From the NCBI RefSeq assembly GCF_002806945.1, contig NZ_NIHC01000003.1, positions 310,001 to 374,000 of the forward strand: a stretch of DNA of 64,000 nt, read 5' to 3'. Shown piece after piece: positions 7,919 to 16,993 of this stretch. Both the position numbers and the translations under genes were made by a program. This DNA is from Marinobacter salexigens (GTDB taxonomy: Bacteria > Pseudomonadota > Gammaproteobacteria > Pseudomonadales > Oleiphilaceae). The first letter of the stretch is position 1, and each line of letters starts with the position of its first letter. The notes beneath the pieces are model-generated. The model saw nothing but the letters and a program-made list of their open reading frames with translations. It ran no database searches and was not told the DNA's origin.

Positions 7919-10045
7919 TTACCAGCCTGAATCGCTGGTGCGAGCAGGTCCGGAAGGGTCGGAATGGTTTTCACGCCACTGGCGAACCCATTCCGGCACA
8001 CAGTTGGCCTGCATAGGTCGGCTAACACCGTAACCTTGCATGTATTCGCAGCCTAAATCCCTCAAGGCGCGGGCGTGTTCCATGCTTTCAACCCCTTCCG
8101 CCAGAATAGGGTGGTTAAACCTTTGCCCCATAAAAATGACACTTTCAACGATTGCCCGGTCGCTTGAGTCTTTTAGCATATTGATCACGAAACTCTTTTC
8201 AATTTTCACCAGATCAATGGGTAAGGTGCTGATATAAGAGAGCGAAGAAAAACCTGTGCCGAAATCATCCAGCGCAGCACGGAACCCCAATGCCTGGCAG
8301 CGGGCAAGCACATCGCTGGCTCGTTTTATGTCCTCAAGCGAAGTCGACTCCAGTACTTCCAGGGTTATTTGTCCCGGCTTGATCGCAGGGTGACTGTTCA
8401 AAAAGCTTTCGAGATAAAGTGCAAAACTCCGGTCCATCAGGTGTCGAGGGCTGATGTTTATGCTGACAGATAAATCCTCGCCTGCAGCGTGCCAAAGCCC
8501 CATTTGATAAACAGCTTCTTCAAGCACCCATTGCCCCAGGGGTACCTCCAGGTGGCTGCCTTCCAATGAGGGCAGGAATGTGTCTGGGTAGAGCAGCCCT
8601 TTGTGGGGATGGTTCCAGCGGATAAGTGCTTCAAATCCAATAACTTTGCAATCTTCTATGCGCACCTGAGGCTGGAAGTAGAGCTCAAACTCCCTGTTAT
8701 CCAACGCACGGGAAAGCTCTATAAGTTGTGCGCGCTTCTGTCTTCGATGTTCGTTCAGTTCCGGATCAAAAACGTGCAGCAGATTTCGCCCTTTATCCTT
8801 GGCCATATACACAGCTTGGTCTGCATGGCGAATCAGTCCCTCAGCGTCTGCACTGTCGGAAGGGTAGCGGGTTATGCCGAGGCTGGCGGATACTGTCACA
8901 GAGCCTAGATCGTTACCAAGATCAATCGGCTCGGTGATGGTAGAGAGTATCCGGTCGTAGATAGCTTCGTGGTTTTCACTTTGCAGAATAAGGCCAAATT
9001 CATCGCCGCCAATTCGGGCCACTGTGTCGCCACTGCGGAGACGCTGGGCAAAGCGGCCGGCAAGAACGCGCAGGATTTTGTCTCCCGCATCCGTTCCAAA
9101 GTTAGCGTTAATAGCTTGGAAACCATCAAGATCAACGTAGCCCACCGAAAGGCTTGTTTCGTGTGTATCTGCGTGTATTTGTGCCTGGTGCAAGCGCTCT
9201 TTCAGCAGTTGCAGGTTGGGTAAACCCGTCAGATGATCGTAGTTGGCGGCTCGCTCTATATCTTTGGCGTGGTTTTTCAGTTCCGTAATATCTGTGAAAT
9301 TTGCCACATGGTAATAGCTGCCAGGCTCCTCCAGGTGAATGCGACTTATTGTTTGCAACTCCACATACTCTTCACCATTTTTACGGCGGTTCCAGATTTC
9401 ACCTCGCCAGAATCCTTTCTCCTCAATGGTTTTCCACATAGAGCGGTAATAGGCCGGGGAGTGGCGGCCAGAACTGAGGATGGATGGATTAAGACCCAAA
9501 ACGTCGGACCGACTGTACCCGGTAATGCGAGAGAACGATGGGTTTACATCGATAATGCGGTTATTCTGATCGGTAATAATGATGGCTTCGTGACTGCGAT
9601 CAAACACACTAGCCGCTATAAGCAGGCCGCGCTCACTGTGTTTGTGGTCTGAAATATTGTTCATTATGACAATGAAACCCGGCGCTACACCTTGCTCCTT
9701 GCCAATAGGGACTCCGTAGACATGAACCCAAAAAGGATGTCCGGTGCTGGTGTATAGCAGGATTTCTTCTTCGTATTGCTCAGCCCTGTGCAGTTGTCTT
9801 GCAATGCGCCTCAGGGTATTCGGATCAGTGCCAGAGCCCCCGAGCAATTTGCTTGGTCGAGTGCCAATGATGTCTGTTAGAAGGAAGCCTGTGAAGTTGC
9901 GAAAGCTCGGGTTGACCCATTGAATAGCTCCAGCGTCACCAAGAATCATGATCATATTGCGGCTGGTGCTTGCAACCAGTGACAGGCGCGTTAGATCAAC
10001 CTTGGGCGGTGGCTCAGAGTGCTCGAGCCCCTTTTGACTTGGCAT
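7919..10045 (-). CDS. PAS-PAS-GGDEF-EAL cyclic di-GMP protein
   Basis: The 708-residue protein has two PAS/PAC domains (about 20-135 and 140-260), a GGDEF domain (about 265-430) and an EAL domain (about 440-690). The GGDEF loop is intact (RIGGDEFGL) with an RxxD inhibitory site (RSGD) five residues before it. The EAL domain keeps EALIRW, the SVNISPRHL asparagine and the DDFGTGFSSL metal-binding pair. Both synthesis and hydrolysis of c-di-GMP are therefore possible; which dominates cannot be told from sequence. No membrane segment was seen. It is read from its own upstream region (10046-10163), in which no strong promoter was recognised. Confidence 0.93.
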   Translation of the reverse strand: MPSQKGLEHSEPPPKVDLTRLSLVASTSRNMIMILGDAGAIQWVNPSFRNFTGFLLTDIIGTRPSKLLGGSGTDPNTLRRIARQLHRAEQYEEEILLYTSTGHPFWVHVYGVPIGKEQGVAPGFIVIMNNISDHKHSERGLLIAASVFDRSHEAIIITDQNNRIIDVNPSFSRITGYSRSDVLGLNPSILSSGRHSPAYYRSMWKTIEEKGFWRGEIWNRRKNGEEYVELQTISRIHLEEPGSYYHVANFTDITELKNHAKDIERAANYDHLTGLPNLQLLKERLHQAQIHADTHETSLSVGYVDLDGFQAINANFGTDAGDKILRVLAGRFAQRLRSGDTVARIGGDEFGLILQSENHEAIYDRILSTITEPIDLGNDLGSVTVSASLGITRYPSDSADAEGLIRHADQAVYMAKDKGRNLLHVFDPELNEHRRQKRAQLIELSRALDNREFELYFQPQVRIEDCKVIGFEALIRWNHPHKGLLYPDTFLPSLEGSHLEVPLGQWVLEEAVYQMGLWHAAGEDLSVSINISPRHLMDRSFALYLESFLNSHPAIKPGQITLEVLESTSLEDIKRASDVLARCQALGFRAALDDFGTGFSSLSYISTLPIDLVKIEKSFVINMLKDSSDRAIVESVIFMGQRFNHPILAEGVESMEHARALRDLGCEYMQGYGVSRPMQANCVPEWVRQWRENHSDPSGPARTSDSGW

Positions 10046-10163
10046 GGTTCAACCTTTGGGGTTCTTGGGTGTTCAAAGATGAGCATATCTGGAAACCAGT
10101 CGATTAGGTTACTGCTATGCGGTGCGATGTGTTTTGACGTGAATCAAGTTTAGATTGCTTGTT

Positions 10164-10697
10164 TCAATTGCGCCAGCGAGAGTGCTTTTGTAGCTTGCGC
10201 TGTAGCGTTCGCCGGTGCATGTGCAGCGCTCGGGCTGTAGCGGACACATTACCCTCGTGCTCATTCAGCACTCGTTGAATGTGCTCCCACTCCATTTCCT
10301 CCACTGACGGTGGTTCAGGTCGAAGCTCTGGCGCAGCTTCCACGCCGTCAAAGCCGCTGATGAGCTGGGTTACGGTAACCGGTTTGCATAAGTAATTGAT
10401 TGCGCCACGGCGCATGGCTTCCACTGCTGTAGCAATACTGCCATATCCTGTGAGTACCAGAACCTCGAGTCCAGGCTGCCGGTCAAGCAGATCGGGCAGG
10501 AGCTGCAGGCCACTCTCTCCTGCAAGGTTCAGGTCGAGAACACATCTTTGAAAATGATCTGCATTGATAGCGTTGACAGCTTCGGCATGTGATTGTGTAG
10601 CTGTGGCTGTGATGCCTTGGCGCTTCAGTGCGCGCTGAAGTATTCCCAGAAAGGCTGTGTCATCGTCAATAAGCAGCCAGTTGTTTTTGGTTGTCAT
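10164..10697 (-). CDS. Response regulator of the RegA/PrrA/RoxR type
   Basis: The 177-residue regulator has a receiver domain (about 1-118) with the acidic patch DDD at 11-13, phospho-acceptor Asp55 in VLDLNL, a conserved Thr in LVLTGYGS and Lys in CKPV. A short Fis-type helix-turn-helix follows, with NVSATARALHMHRRTLQRKL near residues 150-170. This compact receiver-plus-Fis layout is that of RegA/PrrA/ActR/RoxR, which control redox-responsive genes for respiration and electron flow. It overlaps the upstream histidine kinase gene by 4 bp, so the two form one unit. It has a GGGAG ribosome-binding site. The target genes are not evident from the window. Confidence 0.88.
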   Translation of the reverse strand: MTTKNNWLLIDDDTAFLGILQRALKRQGITATATQSHAEAVNAINADHFQRCVLDLNLAGESGLQLLPDLLDRQPGLEVLVLTGYGSIATAVEAMRRGAINYLCKPVTVTQLISGFDGVEAAPELRPEPPSVEEMEWEHIQRVLNEHEGNVSATARALHMHRRTLQRKLQKHSRWRN

Positions 10698-12007
10698 TGG
10701 TTGCTCCCAGTATCCAGGCCAGCAAATCTTGCTTCGGGTAAATCAATAATCATAGTGGTGCCGTGTTGGTCAACCCGCGCTTTGAGTGTGCCTCCCAGGC
10801 GCTGGATGGTTGCGTTGGTAAGAAATAGACCAACCCCCATGCCATTTTCCGAACCAACAATTTGCTCGCCCGGACTATTCTGAAAGGCATCCTCCAGCCC
10901 ATCGCCATGGTCTTCAACCACCAACTCCACATGGCCCTGGACAGCGTTACGCACGCTAACGGCAACCCAGGATGGGCTCGCAGTCAGAGCGTTTGCCAGA
11001 AGATTGAGAATGGCTTGATCCAGTGTGGCGTCTACCGCAACCTTGCTTTCAGGGAATTTTTCTGACCACTCAATGGGGGCCGCCGGCCACAGGAGTGTTG
11101 CAGATTCGCGAAGTCGTTCAACCCACTCCTGCACAGGCAGCGCCTCTGTTTGTGCAGTTTTTGCCTGCACTGCTGCACGGGAAAGTTGCTGTAAGTGTTT
11201 ACTGCAGATAGCCAGTTGCTGCTCCATCAGGCTTAGGTCCTCAGCAAGATCCGGGTCAGGGAAAGCAGAGCGGACTTCGCCGACCAGCAGTGTCATGGTG
11301 TTCAGCGGCGTACCTAGCCGGTGGGCGACGGCTGCGGCGGAAAGCCCCAGGGCAATAATCTGTTCATCGCGAAGGCGAGTTTCCCGGATGGATGACAACT
11401 GCTCCTGTTGCAGTCTCAAGCGCTGAGCAAGGGCACCCACAACCAGCAGCAGAATTGCCGCCGTCATGGCAAAAGTGACCCACATGCCTGCCAGATGTAA
11501 CTGGGCCAGGTTGGCTTCGTGGTGCTCATGGGTAATGGGGGTTTGCCAGATAACCAGTGCGGTATAAACGCCGATCCCCACCAGGGCCAGGATAATACTT
11601 TGGCGCAGGGGAACCAGAATGATTGCAACTGCGATAGGCAGTAGCAGCAGGGAGACAAGTGGGTTGGTGTAGCCACCAGTCAGAAAAAGCCAGCCGCCAA
11701 TCAAGGCCAGATCAGCTGCCAGACCAACACTTACACTGATCGGTGAGTGTGGTGGCTTGCGGGTAAACCAAAGCCAGCACAGGGTCGCAAAAATGCCGTA
11801 GAGCAAGCAAAGGATGAGTGCTTCAGCGCGATGGGCAAGAGAGATAACCGCTTCAGCTACTGCGACGGCAACCAGCAGGAGGCCAATAAGGGCCAAGCGC
11901 ATGCCGAGCAGGTAGCGGGCAGCCTGTTGAAAACCGGTTTGAGAGTGGGTGAGCCATTCCATGGCCAGGATTCTAGCAGGGAGGAGCCGGCAGCGGGGGA
12001 TTTTCAT
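10694..12007 (-). CDS. Sensor histidine kinase of the RegB/PrrB/RoxS type
   Basis: The membrane-bound kinase has about six hydrophobic segments in its first ~180 residues, a short coiled region, the phospho-acceptor helix AAAVAHRLGTPLNTMTLL, and a catalytic ATPase domain ending with DHGDGLED and GMGVGLFL boxes. The H-box with a conserved HxLGTPL sequence is characteristic of RegB/PrrB/RoxS redox sensors. The redox-box cysteine of RegB, expected soon after the H-box, was not recognised in this copy, so its signal may differ. Start choice is uncertain: ATG 12007 is used, GTG 12019 is also possible, and ATG 11962 would give the N-terminus MEWLTHSQTGF. gdhA lies 25-40 bp upstream on the same strand. 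Confidence 0.87.
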   Translation of the reverse strand: MKIPRCRLLPARILAMEWLTHSQTGFQQAARYLLGMRLALIGLLLVAVAVAEAVISLAHRAEALILCLLYGIFATLCWLWFTRKPPHSPISVSVGLAADLALIGGWLFLTGGYTNPLVSLLLLPIAVAIILVPLRQSIILALVGIGVYTALVIWQTPITHEHHEANLAQLHLAGMWVTFAMTAAILLLVVGALAQRLRLQQEQLSSIRETRLRDEQIIALGLSAAAVAHRLGTPLNTMTLLVGEVRSAFPDPDLAEDLSLMEQQLAICSKHLQQLSRAAVQAKTAQTEALPVQEWVERLRESATLLWPAAPIEWSEKFPESKVAVDATLDQAILNLLANALTASPSWVAVSVRNAVQGHVELVVEDHGDGLEDAFQNSPGEQIVGSENGMGVGLFLTNATIQRLGGTLKARVDQHGTTMIIDLPEARFAGLDTGSNQ

Positions 12008-12043
12008 CGCTTCCGCCACCAGCCTTTCAGTGTACTGCCGTAA

Positions 12044-13402
<1,359 letters not shown>

Positions 13403-13575
13403 TCATTTCGGTTCTTGCTTATTGCAGGAAAGTGGAAAGGGTGGTGGAAAAATGGGGCGGTGATTTGAGCATATTGCGGGCGCTTTGGCAAGCCAGGGGC
13501 CGCTTCAGGTACCCGAGCAGCTACCTCTGTAGGGATGCGGCATTGTGTCTCACGCGCATTGGTGCCGGTCTGTTT

Positions 13576-13606
13576 ATCATGTTCCGAGCCCTTTGTTTTA
13601 CATGAT
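13576..13606. promoter_or_regulatory. Inverted repeat upstream of the OprC-like receptor
   Basis: ATCATG at 13576-13581 and CATGAT at 13601-13606 form a 6-bp inverted repeat separated by 19 bases, and GTTCC/GGAAC lie just beside the arms. It is 27 bp before the receptor start codon, in the gdhA/receptor divergent region. It could be an operator or a leader hairpin. No Fur box was recognised. Support is weak. Confidence 0.2.
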
Positions 13607-13632
13607 GGAACCGTGTCCGGAGACGCCGTTGT

Positions 13633-15648
13633 ATGAAAGATCGAGTAGTTGCGAGTTGCGTAAGGATGGTTTTCATTGGCCTTGCAGGGGTGCCCGCACT
13701 CGCACCAGCTCAGGTGACCGGAGACAGCATGGTTATTCGGGTAACGGAAGGGCGCGCAAGCGATAACGCCACAACTGTGCTGGCCAGTGAGCCGGTAAGT
13801 CGATTGACCTCAGACCCTTCGGTTTCCCTCTCCCGGATGGGCGGTCGCGGTTTGGAACCTGTGGTGCGTGGGCAAAGCCAGGAGCGGGTAGATGTATTGC
13901 TGGACGGGATTCGGGTAGAGGGCGCCTGCCCCAACCGCATGGACCCGCCGACCAGTCGCCTGAGCAGTGCGCTGGCGCCGGCGTTGGAAGTAAGAACCAA
14001 TAACCGCACCCTGCGTTGGGGCTCTATTGCTGGCGGGCAGGTAGTTGCAACCACCGCTGACCCTCAGTTCGATGGCAACTTGACCACCGGCCAGGTCACA
14101 GCTGGTGGCTCGGATAATGGTAATGGCAAGCTGTTGAATGCAGCGGCGGCTGTGGGTAGTGAGCAGGCCTGGTTAAGGTTGTCTGGCGGTTATGATGAGG
14201 CAAACGACTACGAAGACGGTGATGGCAACAAGGTGCGAAGTGCCTACGAAAATGCCGAAGGCCGCGCCGATGCTGCCTGGACGGCAGAGAATGGGTTTTT
14301 CATCAAGGGCATGGTCAGTCGGCAGGAAGAAAGCGATGTGAAGTACGCTGGATCTGGAATGGATGCACCGCAAACCGACACAGATATTTACCGTATGGAG
14401 ATCGGCTCCCCGGTGGCAAAGGGTGAGTGGAGCTTGCTGGCTTGGCAGGCGGATGTGGATCACATCATGGACAACTTCAGCCTGCGTCCAGCAGGTATGA
14501 TGAAAATGCAGACGAACTCTGAAACCGAAACCCGTGGCCTTCGCTTCACGCTTGATCAAAGCCCGAACAGCTCAACAGACTGGGCTATAGGTGCAGATGT
14601 GGAAGCCAACGACTGGGATGCCACCCTGTTCAACGTGACCAGTCCCACGCCAATGCCGGTTTCACTTATGTGGCCGGGTGTGGAGCGTGAACGTGCCGGG
14701 CTGTTTGCTGAAGGCTTTCGACGCATTGCCCGCAACATAAAGGTAGGGGCAGGCTTGCGTTTTGACCGTGTGGAGATGGATGCCACCAAGGCAGGTAATG
14801 CCGGGAGTATGGGCGTGACCCCGACCATGCTTTATCAAGACGCCTACGGCACAACCGATGTAAAAACCGAAGATAACAATATCAGTGCCTTCGCATCGAG
14901 TGAGTGGCGACTGCCGCAGAATCAGGCGTTGGCTCTCACGGTCAGCCGCAGCGTACGTAGCCCCAGTGTGACCGAGCGCTACCTGGCCCGTAACACCATG
15001 AGTGACAGCTGGATTGGAAACCCTGGCCTGAAAACCGAAAAGCACCACAAACTGGAACTGGCGCTGAACGGCAGCAAGAATCAGTGGAGCTGGAAGCCGG
15101 TTGTCTGGGTTGATCAGGTGGATGACTTTGTATTGCGCTACAAGGAAACACCGGCCCAGTGTGTCAAACCAAAAGGCTGCACCCGCTACAAGAACATAGA
15201 TGCGCGCCTGCTGGGCGTCGAGGCAATGATTGGGTGGACGAATGGCACATGGAGCAGCACGAGTACCCTGGCTTCAGTGCGCGGCGAAAACCGGGATGAT
15301 GACAAAGCCCTGCCGCAGATCCCCCCGATTCAGTTTGTGCAAACCCTGGGCTGGCAAAGCATGGGTCATAGTGTCAAGGCCCAATGGCAATTGGCTCGCC
15401 GGCAGGATCGTATTGACCCGCAATCCGGGCTGGATGCGGGAACGTCACCGGGATATGGCGTATTCAACCTTTCTGGCAGCCACCCTCTGATGGAGTTCCT
15501 CACCTTCAACTGGGCCCTGGATAACCTGTTTGATAACACCTGGGCGCCCCACGTGAGCCGTGCAAACTCAGATCCGTTCAACCCGGATGCCGTTCGTGTG
15601 AACGAGCCGGGGCGCACCTTGCGCGCAGCGTTGACGGCCAGGTGGTAA
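13633..15648 (+). CDS. TonB-dependent copper receptor of the OprC/NosA family
   Basis: The 671-residue outer-membrane receptor starts with a signal peptide (about 1-27, cut near APAQ-VTGD). It has a plug domain (about 30-150) with GGRGLEPVVRGQSQERVDVL and the very diagnostic GACPNRMDPPT, seen in Pseudomonas OprC and NosA. A 22-strand-type barrel follows, ending in a typical aromatic C-terminus (ALTARW). OprC/NosA proteins bind copper, and NosA is needed to supply copper to nitrous oxide reductase. No TonB, copper chaperone or nos gene lies nearby. A strong terminator follows at 15698-15737. The start has a weak GGAG sequence 11 bases upstream. Confidence 0.93.
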   Translation: MKDRVVASCVRMVFIGLAGVPALAPAQVTGDSMVIRVTEGRASDNATTVLASEPVSRLTSDPSVSLSRMGGRGLEPVVRGQSQERVDVLLDGIRVEGACPNRMDPPTSRLSSALAPALEVRTNNRTLRWGSIAGGQVVATTADPQFDGNLTTGQVTAGGSDNGNGKLLNAAAAVGSEQAWLRLSGGYDEANDYEDGDGNKVRSAYENAEGRADAAWTAENGFFIKGMVSRQEESDVKYAGSGMDAPQTDTDIYRMEIGSPVAKGEWSLLAWQADVDHIMDNFSLRPAGMMKMQTNSETETRGLRFTLDQSPNSSTDWAIGADVEANDWDATLFNVTSPTPMPVSLMWPGVERERAGLFAEGFRRIARNIKVGAGLRFDRVEMDATKAGNAGSMGVTPTMLYQDAYGTTDVKTEDNNISAFASSEWRLPQNQALALTVSRSVRSPSVTERYLARNTMSDSWIGNPGLKTEKHHKLELALNGSKNQWSWKPVVWVDQVDDFVLRYKETPAQCVKPKGCTRYKNIDARLLGVEAMIGWTNGTWSSTSTLASVRGENRDDDKALPQIPPIQFVQTLGWQSMGHSVKAQWQLARRQDRIDPQSGLDAGTSPGYGVFNLSGSHPLMEFLTFNWALDNLFDNTWAPHVSRANSDPFNPDAVRVNEPGRTLRAALTARW

Positions 15649-15697
15649 ACCCTGTAATGGCGGTTGCCCGCTACTCATAGCCGGCGGGTAACACTTC

Positions 15698-15737
15698 GCC
15701 CCGTGCAGGACATACTCCTCCTGTACGGGGCTTTTTT
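15698..15737 (+). terminator. Rho-independent terminator after the OprC-like gene
   Basis: A 13-bp stem pairs 15698-15710 (GCCCCGTGCAGGA) with 15719-15731 (TCCTGTACGGGGC) with one G-T pair and an 8-base loop. Six Ts follow at 15732-15737. This is the clearest intrinsic terminator in the window. Confidence 0.93.
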
Positions 15738-15811
15738 AATGATGCAGGGTCGATCGGCTTCTTGTGTTTTGGACTATGCTCTGGCTGAGAAGCCACATAG
15801 GAGAATGGATC

Positions 15812-15889
15812 GTGAGACTTGACGCAAAAAGAATTCTGGTAACCGGTGGTGCCAGCGGCTTGGGCCAGATTTGCCTGTTCTGGCCCTGA
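15812..15889 (+). pseudogene. 5' remnant of a short-chain dehydrogenase/reductase gene
   Basis: A GTG at 15812 with an excellent AGGAGA ribosome-binding site (15800-15805) opens a frame encoding VRLDAKRILVTGGASGLGQ, then ICLFWP and a TGA at 15887-15889. TGGASGLG is the cofactor-binding glycine motif (TGxxxGxG) at the N-terminus of short-chain dehydrogenases, in the correct place and followed in intact family members by about 230 more residues. None of those is present: the frame stops after 25 codons and the RND operon promoter begins at once. It is best read as a gene truncated by deletion, leaving start and ribosome-binding site in place. The original substrate cannot be known. Confidence 0.8.
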
Positions 15890-15894
15890 ATATA

Positions 15895-15923
15895 TTGATA
15901 ACCTATGGTTATTAGTTAATAAC
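15895..15923 (+). promoter_or_regulatory. Promoter and overlapping operator-like palindrome of the first RND operon
   Basis: A sigma-70-like promoter can be read as TTGATA (15895-15900), a 16-bp spacer, and TAATAA (15917-15922). A perfect 16-bp palindrome, GTTATTAGTTAATAAC at 15908-15923, covers the -10 hexamer. Such placement is usual for a TetR- or MarR-family repressor of an efflux pump. No regulator gene is adjacent. The start codon of the adaptor gene is 18 bp further on. Confidence 0.55.
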
Positions 15924-15940
15924 TGTTTTAGAGGTGGCTG

Positions 15941-16993
15941 GTGGTGAGACATGTTGCTTTTCTGAGTGCGATCGCGCTCGGGCTGGTTTGTTCGGTGCCA
16001 GTTCTGGCTGCGCCAGCGTCAGGCCAGGCGGAGTCTGTTCCTGCAGAACGCAGTGAGCTGCAGGAAACACTAATACTCGATGGTGTGATTGAAGCGGTTC
16101 AGCAAAGCACCGTATCTGCACAAACCAGCGGTAAGGTACAGCAGCTGCCTTTTGATGTGGATGATTCGGTTGCAGCCGGCGATCTGATTGTTCAGCTGGA
16201 TAGCAGTGAGCAGCGCGCCCGGTTCAATCAGGCTCAAGGCAGTCGGGACGAAGCCGGAGCCGCTCTTGACGATGCCCAACAGCAATTCAACCGGATTGAG
16301 AGCATCCATGAGCGCGGCCTTGTTTCCCGGCAGGAGTTTGATCAGGCACGCAACAACCTTGCGGGTGCTAAAGCCAGGCTGGAAAGGGCCGAAGCTGCGC
16401 TGGCGGAAGCGCAAGAACAGTTAAGCTACACCCGTATTATTGCACCCTACGGCGGCATACTGACTGAGCGCCACGTTGAAATTGGTGAGTCAGTCAGCCC
16501 CGGCCAGCCGCTGCTCAGTGGGCTCTCCCTTGAGCAATTACGGGTGGTGGTTGATCTGCCCCAGCAATATGCTGACCTTGCCAGGCGCGATCGTCAGGCC
16601 AAGGTGACACTTGCTGATGGTCGCGTTCTTGAAACCGGCGAAATGACCTTTTATCCCTACGCTGATCCTGCGACCCACACCTTTCGTTTACGCATGCGCC
16701 TGAATGAGCCAAACGGGTCCCTTTTCCCGGGCATGCTGGTGAAGGTGGGAGTTCCGGTGGCTAGCCGGGAAGTGTTGTGGGTGCCAGCCAGCAGCCTGAT
16801 TCGTCGCAGTGAGTTGCGAGCGGTTTTTGTGCTCGACGATCAGGGTCGCCCACGGTTACGGCAGGTGCGTACCGGTGCCGAACAGGACGGTCGTCTGGAA
16901 ATCCTGGCTGGCCTGAGCGAAGGCGAACAAGTAGTTGTGTATCCCGGGGAGCTGGTGGGTTCAGATCTTTTGAATAAGGGGGGCGGAAATTGA
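15941..16993 (+). CDS. RND efflux periplasmic adaptor subunit (first system)
   Basis: The 350-residue membrane-fusion protein begins with a signal peptide (about 1-24, ending VLAAPASG). A biotinyl-lipoyl-like half-motif follows (VSAQTSGKVQQLPFDVDDSV), then a helical hairpin of about residues 95-145 rich in Ala, Glu and Arg, the second lipoyl half (LSYTRIIAPYGGILTERHVE) and beta-barrel domains. It would link the inner-membrane RND pump to an outer-membrane channel. No lipobox was seen. GTG at 15941 (or 15944) has an AGAGGTG ribosome-binding site. Its stop codon overlaps the start of the permease gene by 4 bases, so the two are translationally coupled. Confidence 0.9.
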   Translation: MVRHVAFLSAIALGLVCSVPVLAAPASGQAESVPAERSELQETLILDGVIEAVQQSTVSAQTSGKVQQLPFDVDDSVAAGDLIVQLDSSEQRARFNQAQGSRDEAGAALDDAQQQFNRIESIHERGLVSRQEFDQARNNLAGAKARLERAEAALAEAQEQLSYTRIIAPYGGILTERHVEIGESVSPGQPLLSGLSLEQLRVVVDLPQQYADLARRDRQAKVTLADGRVLETGEMTFYPYADPATHTFRLRMRLNEPNGSLFPGMLVKVGVPVASREVLWVPASSLIRRSELRAVFVLDDQGRPRLRQVRTGAEQDGRLEILAGLSEGEQVVVYPGELVGSDLLNKGGGN

